Shown in pieces: positions 56,538 through 64,000 of a stretch of 64,000 bases of DNA (position 1 is its first letter; every line of letters begins with the position of its first letter). Source of the DNA: Rosa chinensis. Taxonomy: Eukaryota > Streptophyta > Magnoliopsida > Rosales > Rosaceae. A model generated the notes under the pieces. The model searched no databases and was not told the DNA's origin. It saw nothing but the letters and a program-made list of their open reading frames with translations. Location: NCBI RefSeq assembly GCF_002994745.2, contig NC_037091.1, forward strand, positions 33,358,612 through 33,422,611, read 5' to 3'. The position numbers were made by a program, and so were the translations under genes.

Positions 56538-57896
56538 ATGACTAACGGTAGCGGGGGAAATGCTGAAGAGCAGGCAGACCATCCCTCCATCCCCCAATCT
56601 TCCGACCCAGCGGTGGGCGTTAACCGCGCACTATTCACAACCCCGGTCAACCCCGGTGGTGAGGTAGATCCAAGCGGCAGTCGCCCGCCGGGCCAAGACC
56701 TCGTCACTATGTACGAGCTAGCACTAGCGGATCTCCATAAGGCAAACAGGGAACGTGAGGAGGAGCGCAAGGAAAAGGCCGAGCCCCAAAGACAGGTGGC
56801 TACGCTTATGGAACGTTTTGAGGAACTGAAAAGGACGCTGGCGGCCACCGCCCGCCCAGCACTGAGCGGGCAATCACATAACACCAGGCATAGTCGACCC
56901 AGCACCGGCACATTGGTACCAGGGCCGGCTATACAGATGCAGGTACCGTTGAACCCATCTGAATTGTTGGGAATGGGACCACCGCCCATACCTCAACTAT
57001 TGCTGGAGCAAGTGGCGGAATCACTCCCGCACACCAACCGCTCGGGAGCCAGGGCAAGGACTGAAGGCAATCTGCCTATGCCAGGGCGCAGGCCATCCCA
57101 GCGGGACATTCAGGCCGATTCCGCCAGCGATGCAACCGCCCAGATATTGGAAATGATGCACCAACTGGAGCAGAGGTTGATCCGGGCGGAATCGGGCGTC
57201 CCAGCACCAACTCGGAATCCGCTCTTCACTTCCAGACCGGGACCCTTCTCCGCTGCAATTCTGCGGGCTGTCAGATCGGCACATGCAAAAATCCCAAAGA
57301 TGTCGCATTACGGCGGAATGTCCGACCCCTTCGTCCACATGGACACCTTCAAGAAGGTCACCAACAACAAGGGGTTCGACGACGCCACCTTGTGCCACTT
57401 GTTCAGCGAAACGTTGGATGGCGAGGCAATGAACTGGTTCTTTGAGTGTCCACCGGGGTCTGTCAGCTCATTCCATGCACTATCACACGCTTTCCTCTCC
57501 CGCTTCATCTTATTGTCCGCCGGTCATCACAACACGAGCCAGCTATTCAGCGTTAAGCAGGGGGTGGACGAATCACTGAAGGCCTTCGTCACAAGGTGGC
57601 GAGCGGCAGCGTCTCAGTGTCGCGACCTAGACAAAACTATGGCATCAGCGGCCTTCAGGAAGGGACTTCTCAAGGGACCGTTCCTCTATCACCTCAACTA
57701 CAATCATCCCAATGCGACGTATGACCACGTCATGAGTGAGGCGGTCATTCACGCTCAGGCGGAATTCATCACATATGGAGAAACCCCACCACCACCAGCA
57801 ACGCCAACAAAGTCAACACTGCCATCCTCCGGTCACCAGGAAACCGCTAACAAGAACCCGTCAGCACCACCAACTGACAAGAAAAGAGAGTGGTAG
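56538..57896 (+). CDS. gag: Tat-lineage Gag (ends at in-frame TAG)
   Basis: The ATG lies 36 bp after the primer-binding site and opens 452 codons. Residues 1-250 are polar and low complexity with a short helical segment (ELALADLHKANREREEERKE). The retrotransposon gag core is at about 255-410 (HYGGMSDPFVHMDTFKKV, LDGEAMNWFFECPPGSV, FSVKQGVDESLKAFVTRWRA, RKGLLKGPF). The frame ends GAG TGG TAG and continues in the same frame without another stop to the zinc knuckle (KWCKYHEDSGHNTNSC, near 58122), which Gag normally includes. Gag therefore lacks its nucleic-acid-binding end unless the TAG is read through. It packages element RNA into virus-like particles. Confidence 0.9.
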   Translation: MTNGSGGNAEEQADHPSIPQSSDPAVGVNRALFTTPVNPGGEVDPSGSRPPGQDLVTMYELALADLHKANREREEERKEKAEPQRQVATLMERFEELKRTLAATARPALSGQSHNTRHSRPSTGTLVPGPAIQMQVPLNPSELLGMGPPPIPQLLLEQVAESLPHTNRSGARARTEGNLPMPGRRPSQRDIQADSASDATAQILEMMHQLEQRLIRAESGVPAPTRNPLFTSRPGPFSAAILRAVRSAHAKIPKMSHYGGMSDPFVHMDTFKKVTNNKGFDDATLCHLFSETLDGEAMNWFFECPPGSVSSFHALSHAFLSRFILLSAGHHNTSQLFSVKQGVDESLKAFVTRWRAAASQCRDLDKTMASAAFRKGLLKGPFLYHLNYNHPNATYDHVMSEAVIHAQAEFITYGETPPPPATPTKSTLPSSGHQETANKNPSAPPTDKKREW

Positions 57897-60800
57897 CAGG
57901 GCCACCACCAGAACAAGAAGCAGAAGGACCAGCATTACAACAGGGGAAACCGCCCGACCCATGGGGATAACCGCAACAAGCAGGCGGAGTCCTCGCAGCG
58001 GTATGCAGTTTTCACGGTCCTAACGGCCTCGTATGAAGATATCTATAATCAGTGCAAGGATCTGATTCCACCGCCACCTCCTCCAAAGTACCCAAAAACG
58101 GGTAAACCCAGGAACACCGGCAAGTGGTGCAAATACCACGAGGACAGCGGCCACAATACCAATAGCTGCAACGCTCTCAAAACAGCCGTTGAGACCTTGT
58201 ACCGCGACGGCAAGATGGAACAGTTCAGGGTGCGCCCACCACCACCAGTAATTGCCAACGTCGAGACCTTGGGCCGCATCAACACCATCGATGGCGGTGC
58301 TCCAATCACCAACATGTCCCACAGGGCAAGAAAGCGCTATGCACGCGCTAATCATCCGAAGGAAGTCTGCAACATCCGCTACGAAAGATCCGCCAAACTC
58401 CCAAGATCAGGTTGGGAACCTATTACCTTCTCGGAGGAGGAGGAGCGCGGAGTCCATTTACCCCATGACGACCCATTCTTGGTTGATGCCATTCTTGGCA
58501 AATTCTCGGTGGGGAGAATCTTGGTGGATAGCGGGTCCGCTGTCAACGTCATCTTCAGCGGCTGCTACGACCATCTCAAGCGGAACAAAAAACTACTCCA
58601 GGATCACGAGCCACTGCTCAGCTTTTCCGGTGACGTCACACAACCGCTAGGGTCTGATTACATGCGCTTGGTTATTGGCACTAGTCCGTGCATGGCGGAG
58701 GTGCATACAGAGTTCATTATTGTCGACTGTTTCAGTTCGTACAACGCCATTATTGGTCGACCAGCGCTTAACAAGCTCAAGTGCATCATTGCCGGGTACA
58801 TGCTTCTCATGAAGTTCCCCACGCCCAACGGCACGGGCTGTGTGAGGGGAAGCCAGCAGCTGGCACGAGAATGTTATTCAAGGACTATAGCGCGGTCGAC
58901 ACGCCGCCATGAGATTATGACGATGGGTAACGAGGCACCACCACCAAACATCTTTGAGGATCCTAGAGATGAGGAGAAGAAATATGTAAAGAAGGAGCCG
59001 GTCAACCCGGACACGTCGTTGAAAGTTGTCTGCATCTCAAACGAGCACCCTGAGTGGACAGTCTGCATAGGCGCCCAACTAGATCCAGAGGTGGAGGCAG
59101 AACTCACTCAGTTCCTACGTGATAACGCCGCCGTCTTTGCATGGTCCTACGCGGACATGCCAGGTATCTCCCCTGAAATTATCACTCATAAACTGACCAT
59201 CAAGCCCTCCTTTTATCCTATCAAGCAGAAGCGGAGGACCTTTGATGAGGAAAAATACCGGGCAATCGGAGAGGAGGTCGCCAAACTACGGAACATTGGA
59301 TTTATCCGCCAAGTCATCTATCCCCAGTGGATCTCAAATTTGGTAATGGTCAAAAAGCCCAGCGGCAAGTGGCGGATGTGCATCGACTTCAAAAATCTCA
59401 ACAAGGCATGCCCAAAGGATAGCTTCCCGCTACCTCGTATCGATCAGCTAGTTGATTCAACTGCCGGACACGAACTCCTCAGCATGATGGACGCTTTCTC
59501 CGGATACAATCAGATCAAGATGCACCCTAGTGACCAGGAATGCACTACCTTCACCACCGATAAAGGCCTCTACTGCTACAATGTCATGCCTTTCGGTCTA
59601 AAGAACGCCGGCGCAACGTACCAGCGGTTGATGAACGCCATGTTCACTGAGCATCTGGGAAAAATCATCGAGGTCTACGTGGACGACATGCTAGTTAAGA
59701 GCATAAAGGCCAGTGGACATGTGGCAAACCTCAGGATCATAGTAACCATCCTCCTGGCCTATAATATGCGCCTCAACCCAGAAAAATGTTTCTTTGCAGT
59801 CACCGCTAGCAAATTTCTCGGCTACATCGTCAGCGAGCGAGGTATCGAGGCTAACCCGGATAAGGTACAGGCCATCCTTAACCTGGCGAACCCCGAGTAT
59901 AAGGTGGACGTCCAGTGCCTCCAGGGCAAGTTAACCGCCCTTTCTCGATTCATCTCTCGACTCACTGATAAGTGTGCCCCATTCTTCAAACTCCTCAAAA
60001 CAACTCACAAGAAGGTCATTGACTGGAACCCAGAGTGTCAGGCGGCGTTCCAGGGCCTAAAAGAATACCTGGCGGCAGTCCCTCTCCTTTCTGTCCCTGT
60101 GCAAGGAGAAACACTGTTCATCTATCTAGCGGTCTCGGCAACGGCGATAAGTTGCGCCATTGTCCGACGGGAGGGCCAGGATGAGCTCCCCGTGTTCTAC
60201 GCCGGCAGAGGCATGAACGGAGCAGAAACAAGATATTCACCGTTGGAGCAACTGGCCCTCGCACTTATCGTTGCCGCCAGACGCCTCCGGCAGTACTTCC
60301 AGGCTCACACGATCCATGTGCTAACCAATCAACCGCTGAGGCAAGTGATGCAGAACCCTGAACACTCGGGGCGCCTCAGTAAGTGGGCCATTGAGCTCAG
60401 CGAATTCGACATAGAATACAAGCCAAGAACCGCCATGAAGGGCCAGGCGGTGGCGGACTTCATCGCTGAACTTACTAAGCGTCAACCGGAACCCGGTACT
60501 CAAACAGAGCCCGGAACAGAAATAGTAAGCGGTGAAGAGGCAACTCCCCCACAGTCAGATTGGAACCTGCATGTGGACGGCTCCGCCTGCGCCAAGGCCA
60601 GCGGCGCCGGAGTCATCTTAACAGGACCCGGGGGACTGAACGCGGAGTACGCGTTGAAGTTCAACTTCAAAGCTTCAAACAACATGGCAGAGTACGAGGC
60701 ACTTATCGCCGGCCTACTCCTCGCCATTGACTCAGGAGTTGACAGCGTCAACATATTCAGCGACTCGCAACTAGTCGTTAACCAAGTCAACGACAGCTTC

Positions 60801-60950
60801 CAGGCCAAGGACCAGCAGTTAGCGGCATATTTGGGATACGTCAAAACCTTGCTAAAAAAGTTCAAATTTCACTCCATCACACAAATCCCCAGGGAAAAGA
60901 ACGCTAAGCCTGATTCACTGGCGAGACTGGCAACCGCCCAACCACATTAG
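57897..60950 (+). CDS. pol: Tat-lineage Pol: zinc knuckle, protease, RT, two RNase H
   Basis: The same frame as gag continues after the TAG, open to a second TAG at 60948-60950. In order: the CX2HX4HX4C knuckle (58122); aspartic protease DSGS (58534) within ILVDSGSAVNVIF; reverse transcriptase (59220-59880) with RMCIDFKNLNKACP, MPFGLKNAGATYQRLMN and catalytic YVDD (59675); a first RNase H (60100-60470) with YSPLEQLALALIVAARRL; and a second, archaeal-type RNase H (60562-60930) with LHVDGSA, NNMAEYEALIAGL, FSDSQLVVNQV and DSLARLA. The double RNase H and absence of a chromodomain mark the Tat lineage. All catalytic residues seen are intact, so only the stops disable it. Confidence 0.92.
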   Translation, partial: QGHHQNKKQKDQHYNRGNRPTHGDNRNKQAESSQRYAVFTVLTASYEDIYNQCKDLIPPPPPPKYPKTGKPRNTGKWCKYHEDSGHNTNSCNALKTAVETLYRDGKMEQFRVRPPPPVIANVETLGRINTIDGGAPITNMSHRARKRYARANHPKEVCNIRYERSAKLPRSGWEPITFSEEEERGVHLPHDDPFLVDAILGKFSVGRILVDSGSAVNVIFSGCYDHLKRNKKLLQDHEPLLSFSGDVTQPLGSDYMRLVIGTSPCMAEVHTEFIIVDCFSSYNAIIGRPALNKLKCIIAGYMLLMKFPTPNGTGCVRGSQQLARECYSRTIARSTRRHEIMTMGNEAPPPNIFEDPRDEEKKYVKKEPVNPDTSLKVVCISNEHPEWTVCIGAQLDPEVEAELTQFLRDNAAVFAWSYADMPGISPEIITHKLTIKPSFYPIKQKRRTFDEEKYRAIGEEVAKLRNIGFIRQVIYPQWISNLVMVKKPSGKWRMCIDFKNLNKACPKDSFPLPRIDQLVDSTAGHELLSMMDAFSGYNQIKMHPSDQECTTFTTDKGLYCYNVMPFGLKNAGATYQRLMNAMFTEHLGKIIEVYVDDMLVKSIKASGHVANLRIIVTILLAYNMRLNPEKCFFAVTASKFLGYIVSERGIEANPDKVQAILNLANPEYKVDVQCLQGKLTALSRFISRLTDKCAPFFKLLKTTHKKVIDWNPECQAAFQGLKEYLAAVPLLSVPVQGETLFIYLAVSATAISCAIVRREGQDELPVFYAGRGMNGAETRYSPLEQLALALIVAARRLRQYFQAHTIHVLTNQPLRQVMQNPEHSGRLSKWAIELSEFDIEYKPRTAMKGQAVADFIAELTKRQPEPGTQTEPGTEIVSGEEATPPQSDWNLHVDGSACAKASGAGVILTGPGGLNAEYALKFNFKASNNMAEYEALIAGLLLAIDSGVDSVNIFSDSQLVVNQVNDSFQAKDQQLAAYLGYVKTLLKKFKFHSITQIPREKNAKPDSLARLATAQPH

Positions 60951-62261
60951 AGTCTAGCGGACACAAGGGTGGAATACCTTGACAAGCCAAGTATCACAAA
61001 GACCCTGGCGGAGATTTTCAACATTCACGTCAATCCCAGCTGGATGGACGAAATCATTGCATACAAGCGCAGCGGCACATTGCCAGAAGATAAAGTCCAC
61101 ACAAGACAGCTCAAACACAGGGCAACCCGCTACAACATCCAGGATGGCAAGCTTTACCGCCAGGGATTCACCCACCCCAACCTCCATTGCCTAACCCCAG
61201 AAGAGGGAAAGGCCGTCCTAGCACAAATCCACGGCGGAGAATGTGGAAACCACTCGGGCGCCAGATCCTTGGCCAACCGCACAATGCGACAAGGCTACTT
61301 CTGGCCCACACTTGGTGATGACGCCCGGCGGATTTCGAGGTCTTGCCACAAATGCCAACAGTTTGCAGATCTCCCCCACGCACCGGCGGAACCACTGTCA
61401 GTCATCATCGGCCCATGGATTCATTCCACGTGGGGCCTGGATTTGATGGGAAAGTTCCAAACCGCCAAGGGTCAGTTCAAATACATCATTGTTGCCATAG
61501 ATTACAACAGTAAGTGGATAGAGGCGGAGCCACTGACGGCAATAACTACCGCAAAGGTAATTCGCTTCCTTTGGAAGAATATTTACTGCCGCTATGGTGT
61601 CCCACATACAATCATTACAGACAACGGCACACAGTTCAACAATAAGGAACTCATCTCATTTGCCGCCAACCTGGGCACCAAGTTAAGTTTTGCATCTGTC
61701 GCCCATCCCCAAACCAACGGCCAAGTCGAAGCAGCAAACAAGATAATCAAGAAGCTGCTAAAAAAGAAGCTCGACGACGCCAAGGGTTTGTGGGCAGAAA
61801 AACTTCTAGAGGTCCTATGGGCCATCCGGACAACCCCATCTACCGCCACCGGCGAAACTCCTTTTTGTATGATGTTCGGCACAGAGGCGGTCCTTCCTAT
61901 GGAGGTAACTCATCCTACCGCTAGGGTCGAAGGCTACGGCCCAGAGACCAACAACGACGGCGTCAACTTGGACAGGGATCTCCTAGAAGAAAGAAGATAC
62001 AAGGCCCATCTGCATAACTTGCAAAACAAACAACGGGTATCGCGTTTCTACAACGCCAGAGTCAAGGCCCGGAACCTCCAACTGGGGGACTGGGTAATGA
62101 AGGAAGTCATCCCGCCACCAACAAAACTCCGCCCAACATGGGAAGGCCCATACAAAATCGTGGAAGTCGTTAGCCCAGGCACCTTCTACTTAATGGACAA
62201 GGACGGCGTCACGTCGACCCACCCTTGGAATACTGAACACCTTCGGTATTACTACAAATAG
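60951..62261 (+). CDS. Tat-lineage integrase (in frame after second TAG)
   Basis: The frame is continuous with pol except for the TAG. An HHCC zinc-binding region (GECGNHSGARSL ... CHKCQQF, near 61230-61360) precedes the DD35E core: D in WGLDLMG (61438), D in ITDNGTQFNN (61619) and E in TNGQVEAANK (61727). The C-terminal part has LQLGDWVMKEV and LRPTWEGPYKIVEV, the GPY-type tail, and ends YYYK. There is no chromodomain. There is no ATG near the start, so it must be made as part of the polyprotein. Confidence 0.9.
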   Translation, partial: SLADTRVEYLDKPSITKTLAEIFNIHVNPSWMDEIIAYKRSGTLPEDKVHTRQLKHRATRYNIQDGKLYRQGFTHPNLHCLTPEEGKAVLAQIHGGECGNHSGARSLANRTMRQGYFWPTLGDDARRISRSCHKCQQFADLPHAPAEPLSVIIGPWIHSTWGLDLMGKFQTAKGQFKYIIVAIDYNSKWIEAEPLTAITTAKVIRFLWKNIYCRYGVPHTIITDNGTQFNNKELISFAANLGTKLSFASVAHPQTNGQVEAANKIIKKLLKKKLDDAKGLWAEKLLEVLWAIRTTPSTATGETPFCMMFGTEAVLPMEVTHPTARVEGYGPETNNDGVNLDRDLLEERRYKAHLHNLQNKQRVSRFYNARVKARNLQLGDWVMKEVIPPPTKLRPTWEGPYKIVEVVSPGTFYLMDKDGVTSTHPWNTEHLRYYYK

Positions 62262-62860
62262 TCAAACCGCTACCCAAGAGCATCTTGACTTAGCTAAATT
62301 TTTGCTCAAATATTTAGCTAAGGGAAGCTACCCAACGGGTACTACCCCACTGTTGTACACTGATCCGTCAGCTATCAATGAAACGAGGAATTATTCAAAC
62401 CATTGTTACCAAGTCTAGCACTGAGGGCAGCTGGCAACGACGGCAATCGTCGGTGGACTTCGTCCGCCACGTGCTGCACTTGGACCAATCTTAATTCCTT
62501 TAATGTTTCATTGATCGACAGAAGAAATATATATAACTCAAAACACTAGCACTCGCAAACACATCATGGCAAACCAAGTCAGAAATTTATTTCACTTTCA
62601 ATATTCTTTACAAGCTGTCGTGACTCAGCGGCCACAAAACAAAACAAAACAAAAACTAGGAAGGTCTCCAGCGGCCTCGGCCGGCTTCAGGGGTTGCCTT
62701 CGACATTTTCTGCTTAGGCGGGCGGCGGCACGATCGATCGACTCGCTTGGTCGGACCCTCGCGCCGTCGGACTGGGGGTCTCCATGGTACCATCCGCCCG
62801 GGTGTGTGCCTCCAGGAATCCGGCACGTGAAACCTCCGACGGGGTGGGGTGGGGAGTCTG
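62262..62860 (+). other. Spacer between integrase and the antisense ORF
   Basis: Non-coding sequence with an inverted TTAGCTAAATTTTTG / AAATATTTAGCTAAGG pair (62290-62327). The plus-strand ORF 62566-62925 overlaps the antisense ORF end and is probably a shadow. Confidence 0.5.
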
Positions 62861-64000
62861 CTAGGACCCTTCCGCCGGATGAGCGCCACTTTCTCCGCTA
62901 CCCGAGCAGACACCGGCTGGGGTAGGCACGTCTGTCTCCGGCGGGATACTCTCAGTCGGCGGCACGTCAGGCTGTGACGCTTTGGAGAAGTCGATGGCGC
63001 CCTTCTGCTTCAGCATGTCTATATTTGCTCGGGCCCCAGCCTTCGCCGACTCGGTCATTGCCTTCTTAAACTCCGCTGACTGCTTGAACGCCTCAACGGC
63101 GGCGACCGCAGCGGTACTCCCTTCAGCCCTCAGCCGGGTAACCTCACCCCCCAGCCGCTTCACTTCAGCCATTCTCTCGGCGGACTCCCGCTGCACAATA
63201 ATGAGTTTTTTATCCTTGGCGGTTATCCGCTCCTGCAGCAGGACGATGTCTTGCTCCAACTTGGAGACATATTCATTCCTCTCTAAGTCCCGCTCAATGG
63301 CTACGTTGAGCTTACCGCGGACGTCGGCATAGTCACATTCCGCCTTGGCAAACCCCCGCTCCGCCTCCGCCAGCTTCTCCTTCGCCTCCACCAACTCCCT
63401 CTGGAGACCTTGGATTTCATCCCTGAGCTCCCCCTCAATCAGGGGCCGCTTCGACGCCGCCACGAACATGTCGTGCAGTCCCGCCGATATTTGACCAAAC
63501 GCCGAGCTGAAGGGCGAATGGTCAATTGTCGTGGGGCGCGAGATACCCGCTAGGCCGCCGAACCCTAGCCGTTCGCATAGATGGAAGAGGAACTCCCGCT
63601 CACCATCTGTCATGAACGCGGCGTACTCGGCAAACGAGTCCAGATCACTGCCGGCGGCCGTCTCTCCCTCCACCGCAACAGTTTTCGAGGGGGCTTGGCG
63701 AGCCTTCTTCTGCCGGCGGGCCCCGATTACCTCAACCTCCTCTTCCTCTTCCTCGTCAGGAGAATCAACCTGCCGGCATTTTCTCTCCAGCACCCTTTGG
63801 TTCCCGGCAGCGGTCCTCGTCACCCTCGCTGGCGGCTCCGCCGGTTGCACCACTTTCCCCTTTTGAGGGCCACGCCTCTGAGCAGGCATCCTCTCCTTCT
63901 GTTGCCCAGCCGCAACGCCTCCCCTATCCCCGCCAGCCGCTTGGGTCCCCGTCTGCACTACCGGCAGACCATCCTCACCAAGGTGGGAGTGGTGCGGCAT
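62861..64000 (-). CDS. Antisense ORF of the Tat element, coiled-coil protein (partial)
   Basis: At least 379 codons are open on the strand opposite gag-pol, running off the window. An ATG falls exactly at the edge but may not be the true start. The N-terminal part is basic and Pro/Gln-rich and is followed by an acidic run (DEEEEEEVEVIG). A short conserved-looking block (FMTDGEREFLFHLCERLGFG) comes next, and then about 150 residues of heptad-rich coiled coil (LQRELVEAKEKLAEAERGF, LEQDIVLLQERITAKDKKL, VKRLGGEVTRLRAEGS). The tail is Pro/Glu-rich. Tat/Retand-type plant elements are known to carry an extra antisense ORF between pol and the 3' LTR, and this fits in place and strand. Function is unknown. 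The full open length and coding-like composition argue for selection or recent activity. Confidence 0.8.
   Translation of the reverse strand: MPHHSHLGEDGLPVVQTGTQAAGGDRGGVAAGQQKERMPAQRRGPQKGKVVQPAEPPARVTRTAAGNQRVLERKCRQVDSPDEEEEEEVEVIGARRQKKARQAPSKTVAVEGETAAGSDLDSFAEYAAFMTDGEREFLFHLCERLGFGGLAGISRPTTIDHSPFSSAFGQISAGLHDMFVAASKRPLIEGELRDEIQGLQRELVEAKEKLAEAERGFAKAECDYADVRGKLNVAIERDLERNEYVSKLEQDIVLLQERITAKDKKLIIVQRESAERMAEVKRLGGEVTRLRAEGSTAAVAAVEAFKQSAEFKKAMTESAKAGARANIDMLKQKGAIDFSKASQPDVPPTESIPPETDVPTPAGVCSGSGESGAHPAEGS

Noticed and set aside
56447..56989. 180-codon minus-strand ORF over gag
   Set aside because: Shadow of the GC-rich gag frame; no motif and no position match to the known antisense ORF.
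62566..62925. 119-codon plus-strand ORF after integrase
   Set aside because: Overlaps the end of the antisense ORF, is Arg/Pro-rich from GC content and has no domain.

Overview
This is a transposon-rich nuclear window from a flowering plant, most likely a eudicot. The evidence is spliced genes with plant homologues (NSA2, an IDM2/IDM3-type HSP20-like gene, fragments of HISN3 and of a DDR4-like DDT/WHIM gene), AT-rich introns, many (TA)n and (GA)n runs, and plant-type hAT, Mutator-like, CACTA, Ty1/copia and Ty3/gypsy-Tat elements. The genus cannot be read with confidence; a rosid such as a Rosaceae member is a guess. No rRNA, tRNA or CRISPR was seen.

1-15.2 kb: a broken minus-strand HISN3 fragment (frameshifted by a 10-bp tandem duplication), a CACTA end, a non-autonomous hAT carrying a long (GA)n run, a fragment of a long LTR, an aldo-keto reductase pseudogene with an 18-G run and a premature stop, and a decayed plus-strand Ty1/copia element whose 3' LTR is intact.

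15.2-22.8 kb: the gene island. A 410-bp Mutator-type MITE with a perfect 9-bp target duplication is followed by an HSP20-like IDM2/IDM3-family gene (two coding exons, 170 aa) and by a complete nine-exon NSA2 ribosome-biogenesis gene (260 aa) whose start codon stands alone before intron 1.

22.9-34.5 kb: nested repeats. Two non-autonomous hAT elements with 8-bp target duplications, a 2.4-kb LTR fragment, a reverse-oriented retroposon with a 13-bp target duplication, a palindromic MITE, a 189-bp tandem duplication and a CACTA-like end with palindromic subterminal repeats.

34.5-43.5 kb: a minus-strand LTR retrotransposon with two 457-bp LTRs, a primer-binding site and a polypurine tract, but no recognisable gag or pol in 8.1 kb of interior (LARD-like). 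It sits inside an older repeat.

44.8-51.0 kb: the most unusual locus. Two inverted arms of about 1.45-1.53 kb each carry a MITE, a (TA)n run, a leader and the same 67-bp first exon, and face inward across a 3.2-kb loop. The loop holds the C-terminal exons of a DDR4-like gene on the plus strand and the exons of a small membrane-protein gene on the minus strand. Two copies of one promoter/first exon therefore drive convergently into different gene bodies.

51.1-54.2 kb: two nested foldback Mutator-like elements, each with a perfect 9-bp target duplication.

55.5-64 kb: another LTR fragment, then a Ty3/gypsy Tat-lineage element: 5' LTR, primer-binding site, gag, protease, reverse transcriptase, two RNase H domains and integrase in one frame broken by two TAG codons, followed by a long antisense coiled-coil ORF that runs off the window.
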